Part shown: positions 16,878 to 26,739 of the stretch, in pieces
Position numbering within the stretch: position 1 is the stretch's first letter
How the letters are laid out: each line of letters begins with the position of its first letter
Origin: CAYREV01 sp964423345
GTDB lineage: Bacteria; Bacteroidota; Rhodothermia; Balneolales; Balneolaceae
Direction of reading: 5' to 3'
Assembly: GCA_964423345.1 (NCBI GenBank)
Contig: CAYREV010000016.1
Span: forward strand, 1-63,173
DNA length: 63,173 nt
The notes under the pieces: model-generated
What the model saw: the letters and a program-made list of their open reading frames with translations, nothing else
What the model was told of the DNA's origin: nothing
The model's database searches: none
Program-made: the position numbers and the translations under genes

Positions 16878-17921
16878 ATGAATACAACCGATTATTTTGT
16901 CTGGGACGCCTCACCAACCGCCATCGATTTCGGGGCCATACCCCTGCCCTTTGACCTTTCCATCGTAGGGCTGGTGGCAGCCGTCATCGCTTTTTTCTGG
17001 GGGTTCTCCAAAATGGTACCCGACGAGGCGGGCTACGAAGAGCAGGCCGGCCCCGGCTTGTGGAAGGTGCTCGGATTGGGCGCGGCATGCCTGGTGGGCG
17101 GGCAGCTGCTGTTTCTGCCTTTCAACCTGCCGACGCTCAGCCATATAGGCCCCATACAGGTGCGCTGGTACGGCATTCTTTTTGCCTCCTCTTTTGCCGT
17201 GGGCTACCTGCTGATGCGTAATATGTACCGTACCGCGGGGCGGACCGTCGAGGAACTCGACCGGCTGCTGTTCTACGTGTTGATAGCCACCGTGGTGGGG
17301 GCCCGGCTGGGACACGTCCTCTTCTACGACCCCGCCTACTACCTGCGTTACCCCGGGCAGATACTGGCCATCTGGCAGGGAGGACTGGCCAGCCACGGGG
17401 CTGCCGCAGGCATCCTGCTTGCCATGTACCTCTATGTTAAAAAGACCGGGAACATGAACTTCCTCTGGCTGGCCGACCGCGTGGTCACCGTTGTCGCCCT
17501 GGCCGGCGCTTTTATCCGCACGGGCAACTTCATGAATTCCGAGATCCTCGGCCGCACGACCGACCTGCCCTGGGCCGTGGTCTTCAGCAATGCACACAGC
17601 CTGACCGCCGCCGAACAGATGCTGCCCCGCCATCCCACCATGCTCTATGAGGCCATACTCTGCCTAATCGTCTTTGGCCTGCTGTGGACCATGTACCGGC
17701 GCTACGACCGGCGTCCCCCGGAAGGCTCTATTTTCGGGATCTTCCTGGTGCTGCTTTTCGGAGGGCGTTTCTTCCTGGAGTTCACCAAGATCAACCAGGC
17801 CGACTTTGCCGGCGACTGGGCCCTCAATATGGGTCAGTGGCTCAGCATCCCCCTTGTCGCATTCGGCATCTGGCTGCTGTGGAAAAAAGTGGACTGGCGT
17901 TGGGATAAATCCTCCTCCTGA
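16878..17921 (+). CDS. lgt: Prolipoprotein diacylglyceryl transferase, with an extra membrane unit
   Basis: A 347-residue inner-membrane enzyme that moves diacylglycerol from phosphatidylglycerol to the lipobox cysteine of prolipoproteins. The core begins at GPIQVRWYGILFA (about residue 93). It contains ASHGAAAG with the essential His, and the family signature RTGNFMNSEILGR near 216. Compared with the usual 260-290 residues, about 70 extra residues lie before the core. They start with WDASPTAIDFGAIPLPFDL, which itself resembles the normal Lgt N-terminus, so the first helix unit looks duplicated or interrupted by two added helices. Catalytic residues are intact. Confidence 0.93.
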   Translation: MNTTDYFVWDASPTAIDFGAIPLPFDLSIVGLVAAVIAFFWGFSKMVPDEAGYEEQAGPGLWKVLGLGAACLVGGQLLFLPFNLPTLSHIGPIQVRWYGILFASSFAVGYLLMRNMYRTAGRTVEELDRLLFYVLIATVVGARLGHVLFYDPAYYLRYPGQILAIWQGGLASHGAAAGILLAMYLYVKKTGNMNFLWLADRVVTVVALAGAFIRTGNFMNSEILGRTTDLPWAVVFSNAHSLTAAEQMLPRHPTMLYEAILCLIVFGLLWTMYRRYDRRPPEGSIFGIFLVLLFGGRFFLEFTKINQADFAGDWALNMGQWLSIPLVAFGIWLLWKKVDWRWDKSSS

Positions 17922-18081
17922 GTGCGGTGAACACATTCCGTTCCCTGGGACCATTCCCCTTTTCCCCTTTATTGGGAGCCGTTACCCAAATAGCGGTTTT
18001 CGCCATCCAACCCGGCAGGCCTGCATTTCACAATAATTTACAACTCCATGTGAAATTCGTTCGAGCTTTCTGCCGTTAGTA

Positions 18082-18126
18082 TTAGTCGCGCTGCGGACGG
18101 CAGAGGACCGCTACGCTAATTTTTTA
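18082..18126 (+). terminator. Probable intrinsic terminator, with overlapping 8-bp inverted repeat
   Basis: ATTAG, GCG and GCGG at 18082-18096 can pair with CCGC, CGC and TAAT at 18108-18120, and the stem is followed by a T-rich run (TTTTTTAAATCTTTTT). An alternative hairpin overlaps it: TCTGCCGT (18069-18076) is a perfect complement of ACGGCAGA (18097-18104). Two mutually exclusive stems before a T tract could be a simple terminator after lgt or a leader structure for the outer-membrane gene that starts at 18220. Confidence 0.5.
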
Positions 18127-18219
18127 AATCTTTTTGCAGCTTGTCGGTAGAACTTTCTCCGGGAAAGCCTTAACTACATTTGGCTGCCAACAATTATTAA
18201 TTTTACAGGTTCAACAACG

Positions 18220-19488
18220 ATGACCATCATTAAATATCTCCTTTCTTCCTCCCTCCTTCTCCTTCTTACTTTTCCAGCCCTTGCCCAAAATCAGGATTCC
18301 GAAGCTGATAGATCGGAAGAGACGGTCAACGTCTTCCTGGACTGCAACCGATGCAACGATTCCTATATCCGGCAGGAGATCACTTTTATCAATTATGTGC
18401 GCGACAAGGAAGATTCGGATGTCCACCTGCTTATCACACAACAGCGGACGGGCAGCGGCGGATCGGAATTTACCCTTCGCCTGCTCGGCAGGGAACGGTT
18501 TGAGGGTAAAAATGATACCCTGCGGTATGTGTCCCCGAACTCCGACACCGAAGATGAGGAACGGATCGGCCTGGTACGCATCATCAAGATCGGGCTGCTT
18601 CCCTATGTTTCGCAGACCAAGGCCCTCGACAACCTGAGTGTGACCTACCGCGAACAAGAGGACCTGCAGACCGACCGAGGGGAGGATAAGTGGAACAACT
18701 GGGTCTTCGAGATCGACGGACGAAGCTTTTTCAACGGGGAGGAATCGCGCAGCAACATCTATCTTTCCGGCGGGGTATCGGCCGACCGGGTCACCCCGGA
18801 TTGGAAAATCAACTCCAATTACGACTACGACTATAACCGGCAGACCTTTATCCGGCAGGACTCGGCCGGAAACAAATTCAAGGATATCTTTATCACCCGG
18901 GGACAACGTTTCAACGGGCGCGTAGTCAAAAGCCTCACCTCCCACTGGTCGGCGGGGGTATTCACCTCGACTTTCTCCTCCACCCGCAACAACTATGACC
19001 TGAATTCCGCTATAGGCCCGGCCATAGAATACAACATCTTTCCCTATTCGGAATACGCCTCGCACGAAATCAGCTTTATGTTGGCGGTCCCCATCACCTA
19101 CGCCAACTACGAAGAGGAAACCATCTTCAATGTATATGAGGAGTACCTGGTGCAGCCAAGTATCCGGTCCAGAATGGACTTTACACAACCCTGGGGCGAG
19201 ATCGAAGGGCGCCTGAACGGATCGGCCTACCTGCACGACCTTACCAAGAATCGCCTGGATTTAAATCTTGAGTTCGATTTCCGGGTGTTCCGGGGACTCT
19301 CCCTTAGCCTCCGGGGACGGTACTCCATTATCAACGACCAGCTGAATATCCCGAAAGGCGACATCACCGACGCCCAGCAGCTGCTTAACCTGAGGCAACA
19401 GCTTACCTCCTACTCCTATGGGGGATCCGTCGGCATCGAATTCTCCTTCGGCTCCATCTACAACAATGTGGTCAATCCACGATTTTAG
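18220..19488 (+). CDS. Conserved outer-membrane beta-barrel protein of unknown function
   Basis: A 422-residue protein with a signal peptide (hydrophobic 5-20, cut near ALAQ) and a short N-terminal motif FLDCNRCNDSYIRQEITFIN, in which two cysteines (C-x2-C) precede an Asp-Ser/Tyr-Ile-Arg element. This is followed by NYVRDKEDSDVHLLITQQRTG and then many amphipathic strands ending in FSFGSIYNNVVNPRF, a barrel-type C-terminus. I recognise the pattern from hypothetical proteins across Bacteroidota but know no function for it. The N-terminal ~100 residues look like a small periplasmic domain ahead of the barrel. It may be a transport or assembly channel, but nothing in the sequence proves this. Confidence 0.75.
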   Translation: MTIIKYLLSSSLLLLLTFPALAQNQDSEADRSEETVNVFLDCNRCNDSYIRQEITFINYVRDKEDSDVHLLITQQRTGSGGSEFTLRLLGRERFEGKNDTLRYVSPNSDTEDEERIGLVRIIKIGLLPYVSQTKALDNLSVTYREQEDLQTDRGEDKWNNWVFEIDGRSFFNGEESRSNIYLSGGVSADRVTPDWKINSNYDYDYNRQTFIRQDSAGNKFKDIFITRGQRFNGRVVKSLTSHWSAGVFTSTFSSTRNNYDLNSAIGPAIEYNIFPYSEYASHEISFMLAVPITYANYEEETIFNVYEEYLVQPSIRSRMDFTQPWGEIEGRLNGSAYLHDLTKNRLDLNLEFDFRVFRGLSLSLRGRYSIINDQLNIPKGDITDAQQLLNLRQQLTSYSYGGSVGIEFSFGSIYNNVVNPRF

Positions 19489-19491
19489 AAG

Positions 19492-19576
19492 TGCAGTAGA
19501 AGGTAGTAAGAAGTAAGTAATAAGACTTCCACTTTCTACCTTCCACCTTCTACTTACTGCTTTCTACTTTTTACTG
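19492..19576. repeat. Purine/pyrimidine-strand inverted repeat between convergent genes
   Basis: A purine-rich stretch (GCAGTAGAAGGTAGTAAG and onward) is followed by pyrimidine-rich stretches (CTACCTTCCACCTTCTACTT, CTGCTTTCTAC) that can fold back on it imperfectly in several registers. The right end overlaps the 3' end of the MscS gene. It probably ends transcription from both sides and looks like a dispersed intergenic repeat. Confidence 0.45.
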
Positions 19577-20454
19577 CTTTCAAGCATGGAATTGAGCTTT
19601 TCGCCTCCCCGGATACCGAAATCGAGGGTACGTATGGGGAATGGAATCATGATATCGTGCTCTTCGATTTTTTGGGCAATGGCTATAATGGCGTCGCTGC
19701 GCGCAGACCAGAAATCGGGGCCACTCCTGAAGTCTACCCAGAAACGAACTTTGAAGTTGATGGAGCTGCCCCCAAACTCGTCGTAGTAGAACTCCACGCC
19801 CTGGTCACGGTCATAATTATCCAGGCTTTCCACAGCCTCTATGACCACCTTTTTGGCTTTTTCAAGGTCATCTCCGTATGAGACTCCGCAGGACAAGTCA
19901 ATCCGCCGCTTGCCGGTTTCAGTGTAGTTCTGAAGCGGCGTTTCAAAAACTTTTTTGTTGGGAATATATACGATCTGCCCCTGCGGGGTACGCAGGATGG
20001 TATTGCGCATATTCATTTTCTCCACCTTCCCGTAATAGTCGTTGGTGTCAATGATATCTCCGATCCCGAAAGGATGGCGTATCGAGAGGATGATTCCGGA
20101 TATAAAATTCGCGGCAATATCCTGAAAAGCAAAACCGAGGGCAAGACCGATGATACCGGCACCCGCAAGCAGCGAAGTCACGGCCCCGTCAAGCTTCACT
20201 ATACTCAGTGCAATGAATACGCCTATACCGACGACCATTACCCCGACGACCGTTTGCAGCAGGCTGATGATGGCCTTGTTATCGGTCACCTTGTCAAGCA
20301 GCCTCTTCACCATCTTTCGGGTGAGCTTCCCAATGACATAAAAGGCAATAAGAACGAGGAGAGCCACGGTCAGGTTGGGCAACATCTGGATAAAGGTGTC
20401 TATCCAGTTTTCCAGTTTATCCGCTACGAGGTTATACGCTTCATTTATTTCCAT
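19564..20454 (-). CDS. Small-conductance mechanosensitive channel (MscS family)
   Basis: A 296-residue inner-membrane channel that opens under membrane tension and releases solutes after osmotic downshock. Three N-terminal helices (about 26-45, 63-85, 88-122) end in the pore helix LAGAGIIGLALGFAFQDIAA, whose Gly/Ala pattern is the MscS hallmark. The beta domain (about 125-190, with FGIGDIIDTNDYYGKVEKM and TPQGQIVYIPNKK) and a cytoplasmic alpha/beta cap follow. The length matches E. coli MscS (286). It is monocistronic, convergent with the outer-membrane gene and divergent from osmC. Confidence 0.94.
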   Translation of the reverse strand: MEINEAYNLVADKLENWIDTFIQMLPNLTVALLVLIAFYVIGKLTRKMVKRLLDKVTDNKAIISLLQTVVGVMVVGIGVFIALSIVKLDGAVTSLLAGAGIIGLALGFAFQDIAANFISGIILSIRHPFGIGDIIDTNDYYGKVEKMNMRNTILRTPQGQIVYIPNKKVFETPLQNYTETGKRRIDLSCGVSYGDDLEKAKKVVIEAVESLDNYDRDQGVEFYYDEFGGSSINFKVRFWVDFRSGPDFWSARSDAIIAIAQKIEEHDIMIPFPIRTLDFGIRGGEKLNSMLESSKK

Positions 20455-20686
20455 CGGCTTGCGTTTGTTTAAAGCTTAAAAGTTGTAAGTCTGCTATTAT
20501 CAATTGTTTCCGGGGCGCATCCGTTCGGCAATCAACGACCTTTAATAAATATTAATATCCCTAATATTTTGCCCACCTTGCATTTAGCACTATATGCACA
20601 GGTAAAAAAACAGCGGGCGGGGGAATTGAAATACCGAATATGCTGTTACATTCACTCACCAAGATTAATAAACACCAGCTATTATT

Positions 20687-21115
20687 ATGCCAAAAAGAAA
20701 TGCAGATGCGGTTTGGAACGGAGACCTTAAAAATGGTCGGGGAACCATGAAATTCGGAAGCGGAGCCTATGAAGGGTCCTACACCTTCGCCTCGCGGTTT
20801 GAAGAGGGAACCGGAACCAATCCCGAAGAGCTGATCGGGGCGGCCCTTGCGGGATGCTTTTCGATGGCCCTCTCCAATGAACTCGCACAGGCGGGACACT
20901 CCCCGGAATCGGTAGAAACCCAGTCAACCGTAAGCCTGGAGACCGTTGACGGGGGTCCTGCTATCAGCAAAATTCACCTTGAGGTCAAGGCCAGCGTGCC
21001 GGGCATCGACGAGGGAGAATTCAACGAGATTGCCGAAGGCGCCAAGAACAACTGCCCGGTATCGAAAGCGCTGGCAGGACCCACCAAAACGATGAACACG
21101 ACGCTGAATAACTGA
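20687..21115 (+). CDS. OsmC family peroxiredoxin-like protein
   Basis: A 142-residue cytosolic OsmC-type thiol peroxidase that reduces organic hydroperoxides. The two redox cysteines are present: C57 in AALAGCFSMAL and C123 in KNNCPVSKAL, with the helix-strand pattern of the family between them. The TGTNPEELIGAALAGC segment is closest to the OsmC subgroup rather than Ohr. A second, more distant OsmC protein lies at 36429-36842. A 33-codon lipoprotein gene follows nine bases after the stop and may be co-transcribed. Confidence 0.92.
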   Translation: MPKRNADAVWNGDLKNGRGTMKFGSGAYEGSYTFASRFEEGTGTNPEELIGAALAGCFSMALSNELAQAGHSPESVETQSTVSLETVDGGPAISKIHLEVKASVPGIDEGEFNEIAEGAKNNCPVSKALAGPTKTMNTTLNN

Positions 21116-21124
21116 TAACTGCAG

Positions 21125-21226
21125 ATGAGATCTTTCAACTATTTGATTCTATTGACAGCGGCCGTCCTCTATATCCAGGGATGCGCCAAAACGGACAGCA
21201 CCCCTGCAACCCAGGATAAGGGCTAA
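21125..21226 (+). CDS. 33-residue putative small lipoprotein
   Basis: An ATG at 21125 opens a 33-residue frame ending in TAA at 21224-21226. It encodes a short basic start (MRSFNY), a hydrophobic core (LILLTAAVLY), a lipobox-like IQGC with Cys at residue 20, then a 13-residue polar tail (AKTDSTPATQDKG). This is the layout of a tiny outer-membrane lipoprotein. It starts nine bases after osmC and ends just upstream of the rlmN promoter. Codon use fits the neighbourhood. The Gln at -2 of the lipobox is slightly unusual. I know no homologue. Confidence 0.6.
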   Translation: MRSFNYLILLTAAVLYIQGCAKTDSTPATQDKG

Positions 21227-21246
21227 AAATCCACCGGAAATGTTTG

Positions 21247-21254
21247 TATCTTTG
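21247..21254 (+). promoter_or_regulatory. -7 promoter motif immediately before rlmN
   Basis: TATCTTTG matches TAnnTTTG exactly and ends five bases before the rlmN ATG at 21260. With the usual spacing the transcript would begin at or within a base or two of the start codon, implying a leaderless mRNA. Confidence 0.5.
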
Positions 21255-21259
21255 GGCTT

Positions 21260-22369
21260 ATGACTAAAGATACCGCCGTACAGGAGAAAACCGATCTAAA
21301 ATCCCTCAACAGGCAGGAACTAAACGATTTCTGTGCCGAACTGGGGCTCCAGTCCTACCGGAGCGACCAGATATTCCAGTGGCTCTACCAAAAGGGGGCT
21401 GGAAGCTTCGAACAGATGACCAACCTGTCGAAAGACCTTCGAAGCAAGTTGTCGGAAATTGCCCGGGTGAACCGCATACAGTATGTGACCCACCAGGAGT
21501 CGGAAGACGGGACCATCAAGTTCCTGTTCCGCCTGCCCGGCGAGGAGAACCACAAGGTTGAAGCGGTGATGATACCCGATTTCTATCCCGACGGAGCCCC
21601 CAACAGGCTGACGGTCTGCGTCTCCTCACAGGTGGGGTGCGTCTTCGGCTGCTCTTTCTGTGCTACGGGCAAGATGGGATTTTTCCGAAGCCTCAGCCAC
21701 GGAGAGATCGTCGACCAGGTCCAGTATATCAACAAAGTCTGCGAGAACCGCTTCGGCAAGAAGATCACCAATATCGTCTACATGGGCATGGGGGAACCCC
21801 TGCATAACTACCGGGCCGTCACCGACTCGGCCGGCATCATATGCGATGAAGACGGTATCGGGCTTTCGCCCAAACGGGTCACCATCTCCACTGTCGGACT
21901 GACCAAACAGATCAAAAAGCTGGCCGACGAACGCCAGCCGTACAACCTGGCCATCTCGCTACATGCGGCCAACGACGAGAAAAGGGACGAGATCATGCCT
22001 ATCAATGCCTCCATGAACCTGGAGCAGCTCAAGGAGGCGATTCAATACTATTACAAGAAGCTGCACCGCCCTATAACCTACGAATACCTGCTCTTTGACG
22101 ACTTCAACGACTCTCCCCGCGATGCCCGCGAGCTGGCCGAAATCGTGCATTGGGCGCCCAGCAAGGTCAACATCATCATGTATAACGACGTGGCGGGTGT
22201 GGAGCTCAAGCGCGCCCGCGAAAATCGGCTGGACAAGTTCATGCAGGAGCTGGTCAAGAACGACGTCACCGCCACGGTGCGCAGAAGCCGGGGCGACGAT
22301 ATCGACGCCGGCTGTGGACAGCTGGCCATCAAGGAGGGGCAGGAAAAAGGCAAATCAATTGCGAAATAG
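21260..22369 (+). CDS. rlmN: 23S rRNA (adenine-2503-C2) / tRNA methyltransferase
   Basis: A 369-residue radical-SAM enzyme that methylates A2503 of 23S rRNA and A37 of some tRNAs. The 4Fe-4S cluster motif C-x3-C-x2-C is at C127, C131 and C134 (VGCVFGCSFCATGKMGF). The conserved second cysteine lies in DIDAGCGQLA near the C-terminus, and GMGEPLHNY and LHAAND are family landmarks. Length is normal. It is convergent with the signal peptidase gene, with a ~60-base gap. Confidence 0.97.
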   Translation: MTKDTAVQEKTDLKSLNRQELNDFCAELGLQSYRSDQIFQWLYQKGAGSFEQMTNLSKDLRSKLSEIARVNRIQYVTHQESEDGTIKFLFRLPGEENHKVEAVMIPDFYPDGAPNRLTVCVSSQVGCVFGCSFCATGKMGFFRSLSHGEIVDQVQYINKVCENRFGKKITNIVYMGMGEPLHNYRAVTDSAGIICDEDGIGLSPKRVTISTVGLTKQIKKLADERQPYNLAISLHAANDEKRDEIMPINASMNLEQLKEAIQYYYKKLHRPITYEYLLFDDFNDSPRDARELAEIVHWAPSKVNIIMYNDVAGVELKRARENRLDKFMQELVKNDVTATVRRSRGDDIDAGCGQLAIKEGQEKGKSIAK

Positions 22370-22431
22370 GTCTTCGTTCCGGGGATGGGTACCGGTTGAT
22401 AGATACCAGAGACCGGGATTCAAAATTGCCC

Positions 22432-23529
22432 TTATCCGTGGATCAGGTCGAAGATACGGCTGAAGCGCGGCATCCACCGTTCAGCATCCCATGAGAAATA
22501 GATGATACCCCCCTTGCCTACAATATGGTCGTGGGGCACGAATCCCCAGAAGCGACTGTCTTCACTGTCGTCCCTGTTGTCGCCCATCATGAAATAGTAG
22601 TTCCCCTTGATGGTGTAGGTGTCGGTCTCCTCCCCGTTGATGATGAAGGTAGTGCCCTTGCGCTCCACATTATTCTCTTCATAGCGTGTGATAATATTTT
22701 CATACACATGCCAGTTCCGGGGCGTCAGAGTCACTTCCTGTCCCTCGAAAGGCACGACGGTCGGGGGCATATGGTCGTGATTCATAAAGCCCGAAGAGAA
22801 GCTGAAATCCACCCTGTCAAATTCGTTGAAGCTCTGCGGCAGCACGAATGGGGCAACCTCGGTCACTTCCGCCCACTGTTCGATGGTATTGGCCTCCTCC
22901 CTCGTCATATTGAGGCGGTAGGTATTGGGTCCCTCGGCCCGTATGAGGGTGGCGCCGATGGAGTTCACTTTGGCGGGGCTCAGCCTAACCCGCTCCTGCA
23001 CCCTCACAAGGTAATTCATCTGTAGCCCGGGAAAATGCTGCGCCTCCTCGCCGTTGATATACAGCTGCTTGGACCGTATGGAGAGGGTGTCGCCCGGCAT
23101 GCCCACGGCACGCTTGATATAATTGGTTTTGGCCGATATGGGAGCGATATCGATGGGATAGTTGAACACTACTATCTCATTGCGGTCGATATCTTCCAGG
23201 CCCGGAATGCGGGCCCACGGAAAAGTCAGCCCCGGCAGGTAGATATTGGTAAACGGCACGCCAAGCACCATAGGGGTTCGGGGACCGTAACTGATCTTGG
23301 AGACCACCAGGAAATCACCCGTCATCAGGGTCTCTTCCATCGAAGGGGTGGGTATGCGATAGGCCTCGAAGAGGAACGTCCGAATAATGATCGCCGCAAT
23401 AGCGGCAAACAACAATGCGTCTGCCCATTCCCTAAGCCAGCTTTTCGCTTTTTGATTTTGGTCCTTCCTTTCTTTTCGTCGGCGGGACCTGCGCTCCTCC
23501 CGCTCTTTCTTATCTATATTTTCTGCCAA
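22432..23529 (-). CDS. lepB: Signal peptidase I
   Basis: A 365-residue membrane-bound S26 protease that cuts signal peptides from exported proteins. The catalytic Ser is S63 in RIPTPSMEETL, the Lys is K139 in NYIKRAVGMPGD, and the C-terminal box MMGDNRDDSEDSRFWGFV is intact. The N-terminus is very basic (KKEREERRSRRRKERK) ahead of a single anchor helix (about 37-53). The length and the large insertion between the catalytic residues are usual for Bacteroidota. It is third in an operon after lepA and an unknown secreted protein (17-base gap). Confidence 0.95.
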   Translation of the reverse strand: MAENIDKKEREERRSRRRKERKDQNQKAKSWLREWADALLFAAIAAIIIRTFLFEAYRIPTPSMEETLMTGDFLVVSKISYGPRTPMVLGVPFTNIYLPGLTFPWARIPGLEDIDRNEIVVFNYPIDIAPISAKTNYIKRAVGMPGDTLSIRSKQLYINGEEAQHFPGLQMNYLVRVQERVRLSPAKVNSIGATLIRAEGPNTYRLNMTREEANTIEQWAEVTEVAPFVLPQSFNEFDRVDFSFSSGFMNHDHMPPTVVPFEGQEVTLTPRNWHVYENIITRYEENNVERKGTTFIINGEETDTYTIKGNYYFMMGDNRDDSEDSRFWGFVPHDHIVGKGGIIYFSWDAERWMPRFSRIFDLIHG

Positions 23530-23546
23530 TGTATGTCCTGTTATTA

Positions 23547-24143
23547 CTAGTTATAGTCAAAGTCTATGGTCATGCCCGGGGGAGAGTCAATCTCATCTTT
23601 TTTGTAGACCCCGTTCTTGTAACTTACCCTGAACCACTGCTGTTCTTCGGGCGAATAGAAGTAGTCGGAATATTCCGCCGGTTCCTGCTCCAAAAGCTTT
23701 TGCGTAAAGGTACGCTTGACCTGCGGCATCAGGTCGATATAGCGGCTGGCCCCGGCGTAAACCAATCCGCGCCCGAACGGGCCGTCGATGTCGAGCACCA
23801 TCATGGGGATGGAATCATCGACCGTAAACCAGTATTCAAACTGTATCGCCTTGCCCGGGCGGAAGCTTTTGGTGTTGACCAGGTCTTCGATGGTTTTGGT
23901 TGGGTCGCCAAAGGTGGCCTGCAGCAGCGCCCTGAGGGTGTCGGTCGACATGTGGTCTATATCGGTCTTTCGGTACAGGCCCTGCCCGGTCCATTTGATA
24001 TTGTCGAACTTGTTCATGAACCAGGCCCACTGATCTTTAGACATCTTCTCAAATTCGGGTTCCTTAAACTGTCCCTGTGCCGGAAGAGCGGTAAAGCCGA
24101 CCAGTATCAGAAGTAGTACAAGCTGTTGAAGTCTTTTCATCAT
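23547..24143 (-). CDS. Secreted protein of unknown function between lepA and lepB
   Basis: A 198-residue protein with a clear signal peptide (hydrophobic 8-20, cut near PAQGQ). The mature part has no cysteine and no motif I recognise; it mixes helices (EFEKMSKDQWAWFMNKFDNI, TDTLRALLQATFG) with strands (IQFEYWFTVDD, MMVLDIDGPFGRGLVY). It lies 12 bases after lepA and 17 bases before lepB, so it is made together with the signal peptidase that would process it. It could be a periplasmic or lipid-facing accessory protein. No function can be claimed. Confidence 0.85.
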   Translation of the reverse strand: MMKRLQQLVLLLILVGFTALPAQGQFKEPEFEKMSKDQWAWFMNKFDNIKWTGQGLYRKTDIDHMSTDTLRALLQATFGDPTKTIEDLVNTKSFRPGKAIQFEYWFTVDDSIPMMVLDIDGPFGRGLVYAGASRYIDLMPQVKRTFTQKLLEQEPAEYSDYFYSPEEQQWFRVSYKNGVYKKDEIDSPPGMTIDFDYN

Positions 24144-24155
24144 AATGCCAATATA

Positions 24156-25967
<1,812 letters not shown>

Positions 25968-26057
25968 GCGCTACCTTTCATGGCGCTTTTGCTTTACAAA
26001 AAGAACGGTTAAGATACAAAAATAGCGAGGGGATTGCATAGGCTTTCTAAAATATAA

Positions 26058-26088
26058 ATGTCGCAGGACCGTATCAATCCTGCGACAT
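26058..26088 (-). terminator. Strong hairpin terminator after the thiamine-binding gene
   Basis: ATGTCGCAGGA (26058-26068) and TCCTGCGACAT (26078-26088) form a perfect 11-bp stem with a nine-base loop. On the minus strand it follows the stop at 26117 and is followed by ATTTATATTTTAG, a T-rich tail. Confidence 0.75.
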
Positions 26089-26116
26089 GGGTAACATTTC
26101 AAAAACCGATATATTG

Positions 26117-26401
26117 TCAATCTTCTTCCTGGGGCGGGATATTCAGGGGATCCTGTTTCTCATGCACGGGGCTCAGCAGCTCCACATGGAAACGAAACTC
26201 CTCCCCTTCCAGGGTCATGGTTTCATACACCTCTCGAATGAGTTCAAAAACCACCTCCGTATCACCACGGATGCTGGTAGACAGGTAGTTCACGTCCACT
26301 TCCACCTCATGTTGTGCAACCAGCTCAAGCAGGAAGTCAACACTTTCCCGGGGTTCGTTCGAGGTCAGGGGGATATAGGTAAATTGTGCCGTTGTAATCA
26401 T
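26117..26401 (-). CDS. Thiamine-binding YkoF/MTH1187-like protein
   Basis: A 94-residue ferredoxin-like-fold protein. It starts at the ATG at 26401 (MITTAQFTYIPL); the upstream in-frame ATG would only add a low-quality extension. The family shape is there: an N-terminal strand AQFTYIPL, helix RESVDFLLELV, strand VDVNYLSTSIRGD, helix, and strand EFRFHVELLS. Relatives bind thiamine or its precursors as cytosolic oligomers. The last ~15 residues are proline- and acid-rich. A decayed partial copy appears to lie just upstream at 26503-26739. Confidence 0.7.
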   Translation of the reverse strand: MITTAQFTYIPLTSNEPRESVDFLLELVAQHEVEVDVNYLSTSIRGDTEVVFELIREVYETMTLEGEEFRFHVELLSPVHEKQDPLNIPPQEED

Positions 26402-26502
26402 AATCAGTTTTAAATAATGAAAATTATTTCGCCGTGGGGAGGCCACCAACAGCTAGCCATATGTTCACTTGTCCTGTTGTTTCAGAGCCGCCCTTCGGGG
26501 CT

Positions 26503-26739
26503 CTAAGAATAATCGTTTGAGCTCAATAGATCAACGTGCAATCTGAATTGTTTGCAGGCGTCGTCCATCGACTGTATGAGCTGATCAACTTCACGGTTTA
26601 CCTCTTTGATGGCAAGGGGCAGATAAGCTGGCTGACCTTTCAAAATTATTTCGGAACATTTTTTTATAAGTCCGGTTAATCAAACTTGAACTACCTGTAA
26701 ACAAAGTATTGGCTTACAATGATTCGAAATATCGCACAT
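26503..26739 (-). pseudogene. Decayed partial copy of the thiamine-binding protein gene
   Basis: One reading frame from an ATG at 26739 to TAG at 26503 is broken by a single TGA at 26680-26682. The part after the TGA contains EIILKGQ, then IKEV, and ends with FRLHVDLLSSNDYS, to be compared with SIRGD, IREV and FRFHVELLSPVHE in the intact gene next door. The match covers the C-terminal half, with a seven-residue insertion. No plausible ATG lies after the TGA; a TTG at 26643 is the only candidate. A hairpin (AGAGCC...GGCTCT, 26484-26504) overlaps the stop. Either it is a relic of tandem duplication or a short independent gene. Confidence 0.45.

Noticed and set aside
26680..26682. In-frame TGA as a selenocysteine codon
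   Set aside because: The flanking residues match no selenoprotein and no SECIS-like hairpin follows directly; decay of a duplicate is simpler.
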